The position numbers and the translations under genes are program-made. The notes below the pieces were generated by a model. That model worked only from the letters and a program-made list of their open reading frames with translations. It made no database searches and was not told the DNA's origin. DNA of 64,000 nt, from the NCBI GenBank assembly GCA_902531515.1, contig CACAEJ010000001.1:62001-126000 (forward strand). Direction: 5' to 3'. Numbering within the stretch: position 1 is the stretch's first letter; the number at the start of each line of letters is the position of its first letter. Positions 30,175-41,433 of the stretch are shown here, one piece after another. The DNA comes from an uncultured Pseudohongiella sp. Lineage in GTDB: Bacteria > Pseudomonadota > Gammaproteobacteria > Pseudomonadales > Pseudohongiellaceae.

Positions 30175-32448
30175 ATGCTCGGCGAACTGCGTATTATAGT
30201 CCAGAAGGTTAACTCAGCCAGCGACTTACAGTCCGCCTTAAATATTATCGTCAGTTGTGTCAGAGAGAGCCTCCATACTAAAGTTTGTTCGGTTTATTTA
30301 TACGACTCTGATGTTGACGGCTATATGTTGATGGCATCTGAAGGTCTTAATGAAAAGGCTGTTAGGCAAGTTAGCTTGCGAGCAGACGAAGGTTTAGTTG
30401 GTTTGGTAGCAAAAAATGCCGAACCGATAAATTTAGAGGATGCATCTAATCATCCAAGTTACTACTATCTTGAAGAAACCGGGGAAGAAAGTTTCAACGC
30501 TTTTCTGGGTGTACCGATTATTCATCACCGAAAAGTCCTTGGTGTATTGATTGTTCAGAACGAAGAAGTACGTCGCTTTGATGAGGGAGAGGAGGCATTT
30601 CTTGTTACGCTTTCTGCTCAATTGGCGGGGGTTATAGCTCATGCCGAGGCTACAGGAGCGATCTCGGGTCTCAGTCCATCGGGTCACAAAGTAAAAGATA
30701 CTATATTTCAAGGAATATCTGGATCTTCAGGCGTTGCTATCGGAAAAGCTGTAGTAGTATTTCCTCAAGCTGAATTGAGCCAAGTTCCTGAACGGCAAGC
30801 GGAAGATATCGAAAAAGAGATAGAATTCTTCAATAATTGTCTTAAAGCTGTTCAACAAGACATGAAATCGCTTCATGCTAAAATTGAACATCAAATTGCT
30901 GAAGAAGAGCGTCAGCTTTTTGATGTATATGCGCGTATGTTAGATGATGATGCATTGGGCAATGAAGTTGTTGAACGAATCAGATTAGGATCTTGGGCTC
31001 AAGGCGCTCTCGCTTATGTTGCTCATGAGCATTTAAAAGTATTTGAAGCGATCGAAGATGAATATCTAAGAGAGCGTGCAGTTGATGTAAAAGATTTGTG
31101 TAATAGAGTTTTACTTTATCTTCAGAGAAAAAAACCTTTTATTCCAGAATACTCTGAAAATTCTATCCTAGTGAGCGGTGAACTCACGCCTTCAATGATT
31201 GCAGAGGTGCCCAGAAGCAAACTGAAAGGGTTAGTTTCGATTAATGGGGCAGGGAATTCTCACGTGGCAATTTTAGCTCGAACGATGGGCATACCTACGG
31301 TAATGGGCGCGACTGATTTGCCTTTGAGCCTTGTGGAAGGGAAGAAGATTGTACTCGATGGAAACGAAGGCGTTGTCTTTAGTAACCCATCAGAGCTTCT
31401 GCTCAAAAATTACTCTGAGGCAATAATTGAGCAAGACCAATTTATTGCGGGCCTGGAAAGGTTAAAGGACTATCCTTGCGAGACTATAGACAATCATAGA
31501 GTGCATCTATGGATGAATACTGGTCTTATGTCGGACATTACAACTTCCTTTGACCAGAGTGTGGAAGGCGTAGGTTTGTTTCGTACGGAAGTTCCTTTTA
31601 TCTTAAATGAACGATTTCCGTCAGAAAAAGAGCAAGTACAAATTTATCGGAAGCAATTAGAATCTTTTGCGCCTAGAACGGTAACAATGAGAACTTTGGA
31701 TGTTGGTGGTGATAAAGATTTACCTTACTTTCCAATTGAAGAGGCTAATCCTTTTTTAGGGTGGAGGGGGATCCGTGTAACTTTAGACCATCCTGAGATA
31801 TTCATTTTGCAGATTAGAGCAATGCTGCGAGCAAGTTATAAGCTAGAGAATCTTCAGATTATGTTACCGATGATAAGTAACGTTGGGGAAGTAGAAGCAG
31901 CAATTCAGTTAATAAAACGCGGTCATCATGAACTATTGCAGGAGGGGCTGTCTATAAAATTCCCTCCAGTCGGAGTTATGATAGAACTTCCTGCAGCAGT
32001 TTATCAGGCGAGAGCGCTAGCCAAGTTAGTAGACTTTATTTCAGTGGGAAGTAACGATTTGACGCAATACTTGCTCGGTGTAGACAGGAATAATCCCCGA
32101 GTGGCGGGTTTGTATAGTGCTTTTCATCCCGCCGTTTTAGGTTCACTTAACTCTATTGTAAAGGAGGTAAAATTGGAGGGTAAGCCAGTAAGCATATGTG
32201 GCGAGATGGCGGGCGATCCTGGAGGAGCGGTTCTTTTGATGGCAATGGGGTTCGATATTTTATCTATGAATAGTGCAGCACTGCTTAAAGTTAAGTCAGT
32301 AATAAGGAGTGTAAATTATCTTGGAGCCAAAGACCTTTTAGATAGTGTAATGAAAATGGATGATATGCGTGCAATTCGAAAAGAAGTGGATCTAATGCTC
32401 TACAACTCAGGTGTCGATAGGGTTTTGCGATCATCTCGCGCAAATTAA
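30175..32448 (+). CDS. ptsP: PTS enzyme I-Ntr with N-terminal GAF domain
   Basis: GAF domain; GAGNSHVAILARTMGIPTVMG (active His); GVGLFRTEVPFIL; SVGSNDLTQYLLGVDRNNPRVAGLY; SICGEMAGDP. Confidence 0.96.
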   Translation: MLGELRIIVQKVNSASDLQSALNIIVSCVRESLHTKVCSVYLYDSDVDGYMLMASEGLNEKAVRQVSLRADEGLVGLVAKNAEPINLEDASNHPSYYYLEETGEESFNAFLGVPIIHHRKVLGVLIVQNEEVRRFDEGEEAFLVTLSAQLAGVIAHAEATGAISGLSPSGHKVKDTIFQGISGSSGVAIGKAVVVFPQAELSQVPERQAEDIEKEIEFFNNCLKAVQQDMKSLHAKIEHQIAEEERQLFDVYARMLDDDALGNEVVERIRLGSWAQGALAYVAHEHLKVFEAIEDEYLRERAVDVKDLCNRVLLYLQRKKPFIPEYSENSILVSGELTPSMIAEVPRSKLKGLVSINGAGNSHVAILARTMGIPTVMGATDLPLSLVEGKKIVLDGNEGVVFSNPSELLLKNYSEAIIEQDQFIAGLERLKDYPCETIDNHRVHLWMNTGLMSDITTSFDQSVEGVGLFRTEVPFILNERFPSEKEQVQIYRKQLESFAPRTVTMRTLDVGGDKDLPYFPIEEANPFLGWRGIRVTLDHPEIFILQIRAMLRASYKLENLQIMLPMISNVGEVEAAIQLIKRGHHELLQEGLSIKFPPVGVMIELPAAVYQARALAKLVDFISVGSNDLTQYLLGVDRNNPRVAGLYSAFHPAVLGSLNSIVKEVKLEGKPVSICGEMAGDPGGAVLLMAMGFDILSMNSAALLKVKSVIRSVNYLGAKDLLDSVMKMDDMRAIRKEVDLMLYNSGVDRVLRSSRAN

Positions 32449-32512
32449 TATCGTGAATTTCATGAAAAATAGAAACAATCTGATTCTAAGTGTTTCACTA
32501 AGATAAATTTTA

Positions 32513-33307
32513 TTAAACTGTCGTTTGTTGCAGCGAGTATTCAAAATAGTGGCTACTGGTGGGAGATCCATCTTTGCCGTAGTTTTGCTCTAAGAATTGG
32601 GCTCTACCGGCAGAAGTGGCAACAAATGCCGTTGAACAGACAGTTCCGTAATTGCGATCGGGGTCAGACACAAAAGCAGCAGATAATTTTCTTTCTAGGC
32701 TTTTTGATATCCCAGTATTTGGAAGTAGGTTATCGACGGCAACCGTCCGATCACACATCATCTTGATAAGAAAATCCGGGGTTACTTCTGTTCCGCTATT
32801 CAAAAGTTTAGAGAGTTTATTTCTGCCTTGAATTACCTTTAGATAGTTTGAATTTAGAGTTTCGTTCGAGAATGCGTAAACTCCGGGCTCAATGCTTGAG
32901 ATTGATTTTTCTCTGCTATTCATAAAAACTACTTCATCCCTGCGTCCGAGTAATAGGTTGAAGCCTCTATAGTTGGGAAGGTCCTCGGTGATGGCTTCAG
33001 CAAAATTCTGGGGAGATTCTTTTCCAATGAGATATTCCAAGGTAAGGCTGCCTCTCGAGAGCAATGCTTGATCGTCCTCTGAATTACTCCGTAAGTTAGT
33101 TATGGCGGCAAATTTTCCATCCAACGTAACTCCAATCCAAGTTCCTCCTGCTTGTAAGTCTTTTCCTGCAAGAAGATTTGAACAACCAACTTCCTCACTC
33201 CAAAATTGTGCCTCTCTGGATTTTCGATAGAAAAACTCATCTCGGTTTGCTGAAAATATTAGAGGGTACTGTTCGTTGGCCTGGTGCGCAAAGATTATGA
33301 GGCACAT
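32513..33307 (-). CDS. NRDE (TANGO2-like) family protein
   Basis: MCLIIFAHQANEQYPLIFSANRDEFFYRKS; LLAGKDLQAGGTWIGVT. Confidence 0.9.
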   Translation of the reverse strand: MCLIIFAHQANEQYPLIFSANRDEFFYRKSREAQFWSEEVGCSNLLAGKDLQAGGTWIGVTLDGKFAAITNLRSNSEDDQALLSRGSLTLEYLIGKESPQNFAEAITEDLPNYRGFNLLLGRRDEVVFMNSREKSISSIEPGVYAFSNETLNSNYLKVIQGRNKLSKLLNSGTEVTPDFLIKMMCDRTVAVDNLLPNTGISKSLERKLSAAFVSDPDRNYGTVCSTAFVATSAGRAQFLEQNYGKDGSPTSSHYFEYSLQQTTV

Positions 33308-33424
33308 GAATACACCTTCAAGGCATTTACTGGTTCAAATTGTATAGAACCTTCACAATATTGGTATACTTAGTATAGTTAATTCCGAGAAGCTTAACAT
33401 TTAATAGTATGGAAATAATGAGTT

Positions 33425-34222
33425 ATGCTTGTCTTCCCGCAGTTTGATCCGGTCGCCATTAGCATTGGACCAATTAGTATCCACTGGTATGGAGTTATGT
33501 ACCTTTTTGCTTTTGGCGGTGCTTGGGCTCTAGCAAGTTCTCGGAGAGAGAAATTTACCCACAGCTGGTCTAAAGAGCAGATCTCAGATTTAGTCTTCTA
33601 TAGTTCGATGGGAGCGGTCTTGGGTGGGCGCATGGGGTCGGTTTTTTTCTATAATTTCGACAGATTTTTAGAAGATCCGCTGTGGTTGTTCCGAGTATGG
33701 GAAGGAGGGATGTCATTCCATGGGGGCTTTTTAGGGGTTCTTATTGCTGTATTTTTTTATTCACAGTCAATCAAGAGAGGGTTCTGGGAAACTATCGATT
33801 TTGTGGCACCTTGCGTACCCTTCGGTCTTGGCGCGGGACGTTTCGGAAATTTCATAGGGGGAGAGCTGTGGGGTCGTCCCACCGAAGTCCCTTGGGGCAT
33901 GGTCTTTCCTCATGTGGATGATCTGGCACGCCATCCGTCTCAGTTGTACGAACTTGCACTAGAGGGTATAGCACTATTTATCATAGTCTGGTGGTTTTCA
34001 TCTAAACCGAGGCCACGTATGGCCGTTTCGGGAATATTTGCTCTTTTCTACGGTTCATTTAGATTTTTTGTAGAATTTTTCAGAGAGCCAGATATGCACA
34101 TCGGGTTTGTGTTTTTTGATTGGCTAACCATGGGCCAATTACTTTCGTTGCCGATGGTAATTTTAGGTCTACTTTTACTCTTTTTGGCATTTGGTAGTTC
34201 TCGCGATATCAGTCACCGCTAG
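33425..34222 (+). CDS. lgt: Prolipoprotein diacylglyceryl transferase
   Basis: IHWYGVMYLFAF; GGRMGSVFFYNF; GGMSFHGGFLGV; GRFGNFIGGELWGR; HPSQLYE. Confidence 0.97.
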   Translation: MLVFPQFDPVAISIGPISIHWYGVMYLFAFGGAWALASSRREKFTHSWSKEQISDLVFYSSMGAVLGGRMGSVFFYNFDRFLEDPLWLFRVWEGGMSFHGGFLGVLIAVFFYSQSIKRGFWETIDFVAPCVPFGLGAGRFGNFIGGELWGRPTEVPWGMVFPHVDDLARHPSQLYELALEGIALFIIVWWFSSKPRPRMAVSGIFALFYGSFRFFVEFFREPDMHIGFVFFDWLTMGQLLSLPMVILGLLLLFLAFGSSRDISHR

Positions 34223-34243
34223 TTCAAAAGGAAATTATCACTA

Positions 34244-35095
34244 ATGCTTCAATATCTTAAGCTATGTCAAAGAATCGTTGATGACGGTAAATGGATTCAT
34301 AACAAACGCACTGGTAAAAAGTGCCTCACAGTAATTGATGCGGACATGGTTTATAACGTTTCAGGAAATGAATTCCCATTGATTACTACGAGAAAAAGTT
34401 ATTGGAAAGCGGCTATCGCAGAACTACTCGGATATCTCCGCGGTTACGACAGTGCTTCCGACTTTCGAGTTTTGGGCACAAAGACTTGGGATGCTAATGC
34501 TAATGAAAATTTGTCCTGGCTTCAAAATCCGGCAAGGCGAGGGAAAGATGATATGGGGCGAGTTTACGGTGTCCAGGGGCGGTCCTGGGAAAAACCTGAC
34601 GGAAGCGTTTTAGACCAATTAGCGAAGATTGTGGACAATCTTTCTGCATGTATAGATGATAGAGGTGAAATTCTCACGTTTTATAATCCAGGAGAGTTTG
34701 AGCTGGGTTGCTTGCGGCCTTGTATGCATACCCATACATTTTCGTTAGTCGACGACGAACTCTTTCTCACAAGTTACCAGAGGTCCTGTGACGTTCCTTT
34801 GGGACTAAATTTCAACCAAATACAGGTTTTTACGTTATTAGCGCTCATAGCTCAGATAACCGGCACAAGGCCCGGGAAGGCATTTCATAAAATCGTAAAT
34901 GCGCACATATATGAAGATCAAGTCGCCCTTATGAGAGACGTACAATTACAAAGAAAGCCTTACCCGTCTCCCAAATTGTTGATTAATCCAGATATAAAAT
35001 CTCTAAGTGATATAGAGACTTGGGTGTCCCTTGAAGATTTTGCAATAGAGGGGTACCGACATCATGATGCGATAAATTACCCCTTTTCGGTTTGA
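34244..35095 (+). CDS. thyA: Thymidylate synthase
   Basis: [54 protein letters not shown]. Confidence 0.95.
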   Translation: MLQYLKLCQRIVDDGKWIHNKRTGKKCLTVIDADMVYNVSGNEFPLITTRKSYWKAAIAELLGYLRGYDSASDFRVLGTKTWDANANENLSWLQNPARRGKDDMGRVYGVQGRSWEKPDGSVLDQLAKIVDNLSACIDDRGEILTFYNPGEFELGCLRPCMHTHTFSLVDDELFLTSYQRSCDVPLGLNFNQIQVFTLLALIAQITGTRPGKAFHKIVNAHIYEDQVALMRDVQLQRKPYPSPKLLINPDIKSLSDIETWVSLEDFAIEGYRHHDAINYPFSV

Positions 35096-35104
35096 GAAAA
35101 GCTT

Positions 35105-35608
35105 ATGAGATTAGCTGTGATATGTGCGATGAGTAAAAATCGGGTGATTGGCAAAGGTAATGGATTGCCTTGGCACCTTCCTGGTGACTTGAGACACTTT
35201 AAGCAAACCACTTTAGGAAGCCCCATTATTATGGGAAGGAAAACATGGGAATCAATTGGGCGTCCTTTGCCTGATCGCACTAACATTATTGTAAGTAGAA
35301 ACAGTGAAACACAATTCGATGGAGTGAAAACTTTCAGCTCACTACCAGAGGCTCTCGAACTAGCCGAAAAGAGTTTAATGAACGCTGATACAAATGAAGT
35401 TTTTGTGATTGGTGGGGCTGAACTCTATAAGGAAGCATTTCCACTAGCCAGCCGTCTTTACTTAACGAGAGTCGATTCAGTTATCGACGGCGATACTTAT
35501 TTAGAAGGATTTGATGAGGCTGATTGGGTAGAAGTTTCAAGAGCACATTTCAATGCTGCCAATAGCGAGGGACATAACTACAGTATTTGTGTTTTGGATA
35601 GACGATGA
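35105..35608 (+). CDS. folA: Dihydrofolate reductase
   Basis: MSKNRVIGKGNGLPWHLPGDLRHFKQTTLGSPIIMGRKTWESIGRPLPDRTNIIVSR. Confidence 0.97.
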   Translation: MRLAVICAMSKNRVIGKGNGLPWHLPGDLRHFKQTTLGSPIIMGRKTWESIGRPLPDRTNIIVSRNSETQFDGVKTFSSLPEALELAEKSLMNADTNEVFVIGGAELYKEAFPLASRLYLTRVDSVIDGDTYLEGFDEADWVEVSRAHFNAANSEGHNYSICVLDRR

Positions 35609-35684
35609 AACGTTCGTTAACCGTCTTCAGTAGAAAATTACTGTCTAGTAAAGTACCTGCAAAAATTAAAAAATCGACTCTTTT

Positions 35685-36845
35685 TCAATTAGATTTTAAG
35701 CAATAATCCGAAACTAACTTACGCAAAACATCTATGGTGGGCCTGATCATTTCTATTGACATGTATTCGTCTGGCTTATGAGCTTGATCTATATTTCCTG
35801 GTCCCATAATTATCGTATCCATACCTAGATCGCGTAAAAATGGACCTTCAGTTCCAAAACCAACAGTTACTCCATTATGGCCAGTAAGAGTCTCAGCAGC
35901 TTTCAAGAGTTTGCTATTCTCTTCAGCGAAAAAGGCAGGTATCCCTGTAAAAATTTGATTCATCTCAAAGTTTAGGTTCAGAGGCTCAGTTATTTTCTTT
36001 AATCTAGTTTTTATATCAGTCCTTACCGAATCTACATTCATCCCGGGGGTCAGCCTTACATCAAATTTAAGTTCACATTCACCGCATATTCGATTTGGGT
36101 TATCTCCGCCATGAATGCATCCGAGATTTAATGTTGGCTGGGGCACAGAGAAGAGGTTTGAACTATATTTCTCTCGTAGTTCATCTCTATACAGTATTAA
36201 ATCTGTGATAACTTTGTGCATTCCATCCAGGGCGTTTACTCCCAGAGTTGGGTCTGATGAATGACCGCTTTTCCCAATTAAGCGGATAGAGTCCATCATC
36301 ATTCCTTTGTGTGCCTTTACTGGTTGTAGGCCAGTCGGCTCACCAATAATGGCAGCTCTTGCAACTGGACGACCTATTTCTGCGATAGTTCTAGCTCCTT
36401 GCATTGAGGTCTCTTCATCGGCGGTTGCAAGTATAATCAAGGGCTCCTTGAATGTTTCTCTGAGTAAAGGTTTTACACTTTCTAAAACTATTGGGAAAAA
36501 ACCTTTCATATCTGTGATACCTAGCCCATATATTCTTCCCTCAGATTCCGAAGCTCTAAAAGGATCAAATGTCCATAGTTTTTCGTCAAATGGGACGGTA
36601 TCCGTATGGCCAGATAAAACCAAACCTCCAGGGCCATTCCCATAGGTTGCTATTAGGTTAAGTTTATTACTATTTATATCGCAAGTTATGATTTCGCAGG
36701 AAAAGCCTAATGAATCGAAAGAATTTGCCAGGAACTCTATGACTTCTTTATTGCTCGTGTCCAATTTCGGAATAGCAGAACTTACGCTAGGTAGGCTTAC
36801 AATAGCGTTAAATTGTGACATTAAGTTTTTAACTTCGATTGACAT
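35685..36845 (-). CDS. argE: Acetylornithine deacetylase
   Basis: LVLSGHTDTVPFDEKLWTFDPF; YGLGITDMKGFF; FGTEGPFLRDLGMDTIIMGPGNIDQAHKPDEY. Confidence 0.93.
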   Translation of the reverse strand: MSIEVKNLMSQFNAIVSLPSVSSAIPKLDTSNKEVIEFLANSFDSLGFSCEIITCDINSNKLNLIATYGNGPGGLVLSGHTDTVPFDEKLWTFDPFRASESEGRIYGLGITDMKGFFPIVLESVKPLLRETFKEPLIILATADEETSMQGARTIAEIGRPVARAAIIGEPTGLQPVKAHKGMMMDSIRLIGKSGHSSDPTLGVNALDGMHKVITDLILYRDELREKYSSNLFSVPQPTLNLGCIHGGDNPNRICGECELKFDVRLTPGMNVDSVRTDIKTRLKKITEPLNLNFEMNQIFTGIPAFFAEENSKLLKAAETLTGHNGVTVGFGTEGPFLRDLGMDTIIMGPGNIDQAHKPDEYMSIEMIRPTIDVLRKLVSDYCLKSN

Positions 36846-36861
36846 AATAAACTCTTAGAAA

Positions 36862-37206
36862 TCATTCAACAGACTTTGCTATTGCATCTGTTTTAGCCGC
36901 CATTATAAAGTCATTAAGATGGAGACCGCTAATCGTGTGAGTCCACCAAAAAACGTTAACCTTACCCCATTCTGTGACTAATTTTGGATGGTGATTTTGC
37001 TCATCCGCTAAAACAGCAATTTTCGATGCGAACTCAAACGCGTCTTTATATCTCTCAAATTTGAATTCGCGCGTCAGCATATACCCAAACTCATGAGTGG
37101 TCCTCGTCCATAGAGGTATATATTGTAATAAATTGTCAGTCTCACTATCAGAAACTGAGGGCGATCCGACCTTGCAGTCATAGCAAGACATCTTTTCTAA
37201 TTCCAT
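36862..37206 (-). CDS. phhB: Pterin-4a-carbinolamine dehydratase
   Basis: FKFERYKDAFEFASKIAVLADEQNHHPKLVTEWGKVNVFWWTHTISGLHLNDFIMAAKTD. Confidence 0.92.
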   Translation of the reverse strand: MELEKMSCYDCKVGSPSVSDSETDNLLQYIPLWTRTTHEFGYMLTREFKFERYKDAFEFASKIAVLADEQNHHPKLVTEWGKVNVFWWTHTISGLHLNDFIMAAKTDAIAKSVE

Positions 37207-37208
37207 AA

Positions 37209-38366
37209 CTATAAAAATTCCCCTAGTAGGGTATTGAGAAATCGATACCCTTTTCTCGTGGCTGAGTAAAAAGTTTCTTTCTCGATAAAATTGATTTCAA
37301 TGAGCCCATCTTCAATAAGATTTGAAACCTTGTTAGATATTATTGAAAATTCATTACCGGTCCTTGATTCAAATAAACTCCGACTAAAACCTTGTTTCAA
37401 CCTGAGTGCATTCATAAGAAACTCAATGGTCCTCTCCCCGGAAGATATCTCATGCAAATGCGTCACTGAGTTTAGAGTTTGACCCATATAATGATTCGGT
37501 CTCGTGGGCTTTTTAGTTCTTATTAACTTGTTCTCGAGTGGAAAGGTCAACTTACCATGAGCACCAGAGCCAATGCCAAGATAATCTCCAAAGCTCCAAT
37601 AGTTATGATTATGAGAGGATTTCATAGAATTTTGAGTGAATGCCGAGACCTCATATTGAGAAAAGTTACTATCAGTCAATATTTTCATACCTTCTTCAAG
37701 AATACTATCTTGGATAGTGTCTTTCGGTAATTTAGGAGGGTAGCTATAGAAATAAGTATTTGGCTCAATTGTTAATTGATACCAACTTATGTGCGATGGT
37801 CCTTGCTCAACGGCAATTCGTAAATCTCTGATTGCTGCCTCTGTCGACTGGTCAGGTAGGCCATGCATTATATCTAGATTGATGTTCTCAAATCCCACGG
37901 ATTTCGCTACTTCAATTGCCCTTATTGCATCTCCGCTGTTATGGATTCGTCCAAGTTTCGAGAGGTGTGTATCGTTAAAGCTCTGAACACCTATCGATAA
38001 GCGGTTTATACCAGCTTCGATGTAGGAGTGGAATTTTTCGCTATCCACGGCCCCGGGGTTCGCTTCAATGGTGATCTCTATATTTTTATTGAAATTCAGG
38101 TGATTTCTAATGCCGGCTAAAAGAAAACGAAAAGAGTCCCCTTTGAATAAGCTTGGGGTACCTCCTCCAATAAAAATCGATTGCAGTTCTCTTTCGTTAT
38201 CATTCAGCCTGTTGAACTCGATCAAGAAATCATCGTAGAGTTTGTCTTTGTAGTTGTCTTCGTCGAAAGCTCCTTCAAACTGGTGTGAGTTAAAATCACA
38301 GTAAGGACACTTTTTTATGCACCACGGAATGTGGATATAAAGGCTTAGAGGAGGTTGTTCCAACAT
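37209..38366 (-). CDS. hemW: HemW-like radical SAM protein
   Basis: SLYIHIPWCIKKCPYCDFNSHQ (CxxxCxxC). MLEQPPLSLYIHIPW is taken as the start; the ORF-track start at 38444 lies well inside rdgB. Confidence 0.93.
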   Translation of the reverse strand: MLEQPPLSLYIHIPWCIKKCPYCDFNSHQFEGAFDEDNYKDKLYDDFLIEFNRLNDNERELQSIFIGGGTPSLFKGDSFRFLLAGIRNHLNFNKNIEITIEANPGAVDSEKFHSYIEAGINRLSIGVQSFNDTHLSKLGRIHNSGDAIRAIEVAKSVGFENINLDIMHGLPDQSTEAAIRDLRIAVEQGPSHISWYQLTIEPNTYFYSYPPKLPKDTIQDSILEEGMKILTDSNFSQYEVSAFTQNSMKSSHNHNYWSFGDYLGIGSGAHGKLTFPLENKLIRTKKPTRPNHYMGQTLNSVTHLHEISSGERTIEFLMNALRLKQGFSRSLFESRTGNEFSIISNKVSNLIEDGLIEINFIEKETFYSATRKGYRFLNTLLGEFL

Positions 38367-38947
38367 TTTATAAACTGACGTAGCGCCTGACCTCGGTGAC
38401 TTAAAGAATTCTTGATTTTGGGATCGAGTTCGGCTGATGTACATTTATGAGAAGGCACATAAAACAAAGGGTCGTAACCGAAACCGTTAACGCCTGACGT
38501 GCTGGTTAGAATTCGCCCTTCCCATACGCCGCTGCATATTATAGGTGTTGGATCTTTTTTATGTCTTAAAAAAACTATTACGCAATGAAATCTAGCGGAC
38601 CTTTTATTTTCCGGCACTTTGTCCAATGAGGCTAATAATTTTGAGTTATTTGCGGCATCACTATTTTTTCCTTCAATTCCAGCATAGCGTGCTGAGAATA
38701 CACCAGGCTTGCCGTGCAAAGCATCGACTTCTATACCGGAATCGTCAGCAATGCTGGGTAGCCCTGTCTTAGTGCTTGCGTGTCGCGCTTTGATCAAAGC
38801 GTTCTCAACGAAAGTGCAGCCAGTCTCCTCGGCATCTACTAGGCCAAATTCAGATTGAGCTATTAAGTCAGCATCTGGCAACTCCAGTATTGACCTAAAC
38901 TCTTTGAGCTTACCTTGATTGCTACTGGCAAGCACTATACGACTCAT
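38345..38947 (-). CDS. rdgB: dITP/XTP pyrophosphatase
   Basis: VLASSNQGKLKEFRSIL; SIADDSGIEVDALHGKPGVFSARYAG; FGYDPLFYVPSH; SHRGQALR. Confidence 0.96.
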   Translation of the reverse strand: MSRIVLASSNQGKLKEFRSILELPDADLIAQSEFGLVDAEETGCTFVENALIKARHASTKTGLPSIADDSGIEVDALHGKPGVFSARYAGIEGKNSDAANNSKLLASLDKVPENKRSARFHCVIVFLRHKKDPTPIICSGVWEGRILTSTSGVNGFGYDPLFYVPSHKCTSAELDPKIKNSLSHRGQALRQFIKCWNNLL

Positions 38948-39552
38948 TGATCTCTAATCTTATTGCGAGTTAGATGGTAAATTGCCGTTTCTCCCAATAA
39001 ATTGGGTAGTATTCCAACGCCCCAACCTCTTTTGTGCTTCGAGTCGACTACCATTCGTGTCAATACTTCAATGTCCTTATTGGCACAAAGCTCATCAAAA
39101 TCTTTTACAGTACAAAAATGTATGTTTGGAGTGTCATACCACTGGTAGGGCATAAATTTTGAAACCGGCATCCTTCCTTTAGATGCAAGGTAAATTCGAC
39201 TTCTCCAGTTTCCAAAATTAGGGAAGGTCACGATACCCCTCTTCCCTATACGCAGCATCTCGTCGATCAATTCATCAGGGCTACTGAGAGCTTGCAACGT
39301 TTGAGTTAGCACTACAGTATCAAAGCTGTCAGTTTCAAAATTTGAAAGTCCCTTATCTAGATTTTGTTCGATAACATTTACGCCATTTTTAATACACTGC
39401 TGTATGTTAGTTGCGTCAATTTCAAGGCCTATTGACTCTACTCTTTTTGCCTCCTTTAAAAGTGTAAGTAGTGTCCCATCACCACACCCTAAGTCTAGAA
39501 CTCTGGTTTCGGGTTCTATCCATTTTTGAATTATCTCTAGGTCAGGGCGCAT
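38944..39552 (-). CDS. metW: Methionine biosynthesis protein MetW
   Basis: [70 protein letters not shown]. Confidence 0.95.
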   Translation of the reverse strand: MRPDLEIIQKWIEPETRVLDLGCGDGTLLTLLKEAKRVESIGLEIDATNIQQCIKNGVNVIEQNLDKGLSNFETDSFDTVVLTQTLQALSSPDELIDEMLRIGKRGIVTFPNFGNWRSRIYLASKGRMPVSKFMPYQWYDTPNIHFCTVKDFDELCANKDIEVLTRMVVDSKHKRGWGVGILPNLLGETAIYHLTRNKIRDQ

Positions 39553-40741
39553 TGTCTTTTATCTCGTCATACATTCGATACAAATATGATTTTAAAGCGC
39601 TTGTGTATCGAGGTATAGGCATTAAGAATGCATCGTGACCTTGATCTGCTTCTATCTCTAAGTAACTAACTTCTTTTCGTGTGTTTAATAAAGCGTTCAC
39701 TATCTCTCTGGAGCGCTCTGGGGGGAAGCGCCAATCAGTACTAAATGAAACGAGTAAGAATTTACATTTAGAAGCAGAAAAAGCTTTGCTTAAATCGCCA
39801 TTAAAATCGAAAGAGGGATCAAAGTAATCAAGCGCTTTGGTCATCAGTAGATATGTATTTGCATCAAAGTTCTTGGAAAAGCGCTCACCCTGATAGTGTA
39901 AATAACTTTCGACCTGAAAATCTACATTAAAGCCAAAGCTTAATGTGCCTGCTCTTAAGTCTCTCCCAAAATTGTCTCCCTCTTTTTCAAAATCAGAGAC
40001 AGTCTTGCCAAATTTTGCGCGCATCGCGCTATCTGACAGATACGTGATATGTCCGACCATACGAGCTAAGGTTAGACCTCTTTTCGGATAGGTGCCTTTA
40101 TCTAGGTAGTGGCCTTTGCAGAAATCGGGATCATTGGTGATTGACTGGCGCGCTACTTCATTGAAAGCAATATTCTGAGCTGAAAGTTTTGGCGCCGCTG
40201 CGATACAAATCGCACTATGCAATCGCTCTGGGTAACTGATTGCCCACTTTAGTACTTGCATTCCTCCCAAACTTCCGCCAATTACTGCTGCCCACTTAGA
40301 AATCTTAAGTTTATCAGCCAGCATTGCTTGACTATTAACCCAATCGTCTACAGTCACCACGGGGAAATCTGGACCAAAGAATTTGCCTGTTTCAGGCTTA
40401 ATTGAGGCCGGCCCAGTACTCCCTGCACAACCTCCTAGATTATTTGGGCAAACCACAAAGAAAATATTTGTATCTATTACTTTTCCGGGCCCAATGCATG
40501 CGTCCCACCATCCGGCTTTTTTGTCCTCTGAGGAGTGAAATCCGGCGGCATGGTGATCTCCGCTGAGGGCGTGGCACACTAGTATGGCATTCGATCGGTT
40601 TGTGTTGAGCTTACCATAGGTTTCAAAAACTAAATCAAAATTAGGTAAGACCTTACCACTCCTCAAATGGAGAGGACTGCCGAAGTGGAATTTCTGCGGC
40701 TTAACAATCCCTACAGAATTTTTTAATAAAGACTCATTCAT
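39542..40741 (-). CDS. metX: Homoserine O-acyltransferase, MetX family
   Basis: [55 protein letters not shown]; paired with metW. Confidence 0.95.
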   Translation of the reverse strand: MNESLLKNSVGIVKPQKFHFGSPLHLRSGKVLPNFDLVFETYGKLNTNRSNAILVCHALSGDHHAAGFHSSEDKKAGWWDACIGPGKVIDTNIFFVVCPNNLGGCAGSTGPASIKPETGKFFGPDFPVVTVDDWVNSQAMLADKLKISKWAAVIGGSLGGMQVLKWAISYPERLHSAICIAAAPKLSAQNIAFNEVARQSITNDPDFCKGHYLDKGTYPKRGLTLARMVGHITYLSDSAMRAKFGKTVSDFEKEGDNFGRDLRAGTLSFGFNVDFQVESYLHYQGERFSKNFDANTYLLMTKALDYFDPSFDFNGDLSKAFSASKCKFLLVSFSTDWRFPPERSREIVNALLNTRKEVSYLEIEADQGHDAFLMPIPRYTSALKSYLYRMYDEIKDNAP

Positions 40742-40794
40742 CGTATTGAATTTTATGCTCTATTGCATTCTCTTTTTAATTTAAGGAGAATTTT

Positions 40795-41427
40795 CTACAG
40801 GCCAATTACTAAATCACCAATTCGCTTAACTGTGTTTCCCAACGCTATTTGCTCGTTAACACCAAATGATTGATAAATAAAGTTACGAATCAAGCCAATG
40901 ATTAGAAAGATGAATATTGGCGAAAAATCTAATCCTCCCATAGGAGGAATTATCCGTCTGACAGGCGACATTATTGGCTCCGTTATCTGCCAAACTAATA
41001 ATAGTATTGGATGAGGGTTCATGTTGCCTGAAAACATCATGACAAATGACATGACAATCGATGCTATGAGTGCATAATAATAGAACAAGATAATGAAATT
41101 CAATACTCCGATAAAACTCCAAGTAACAATGAAACTTAACGACGGGATAGCACTAAAATAAAGAAAAAAAGTTACAGAGATGGCAACAAACTGAACGACG
41201 AACGCAAGGAATAAACTTGAAAAATCAATACCTCTATAGCCAGGGATAAAGCTTCTAAATAGTCTTACCATTGGATCAGTAGCTTTAAAGACAGCTTGAG
41301 ATATGGGGTTATAGAAGTCAGCTTTTGCTACTTGTAAAAGAAACCTAGCGACTACGAATAGCAGATAGAGACCTGCAATTGTGTTAAATATCTGTGCTAC
41401 CGCATTTCCTGCTTGTCCCATAGTCAA
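40795..41427 (-). CDS. yggT: YggT family membrane protein
   Basis: Two YGGT-like repeats: FYNPISQAVFKATDPMVRLFRSFIPGYRGIDFSSLFLAF and LLVWQITEPIMSPVRRIIPPMGGLDFSPIFIF. Confidence 0.93.
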   Translation of the reverse strand: MTMGQAGNAVAQIFNTIAGLYLLFVVARFLLQVAKADFYNPISQAVFKATDPMVRLFRSFIPGYRGIDFSSLFLAFVVQFVAISVTFFLYFSAIPSLSFIVTWSFIGVLNFIILFYYYALIASIVMSFVMMFSGNMNPHPILLLVWQITEPIMSPVRRIIPPMGGLDFSPIFIFLIIGLIRNFIYQSFGVNEQIALGNTVKRIGDLVIGL

Positions 41428-41433
41428 TTCTCG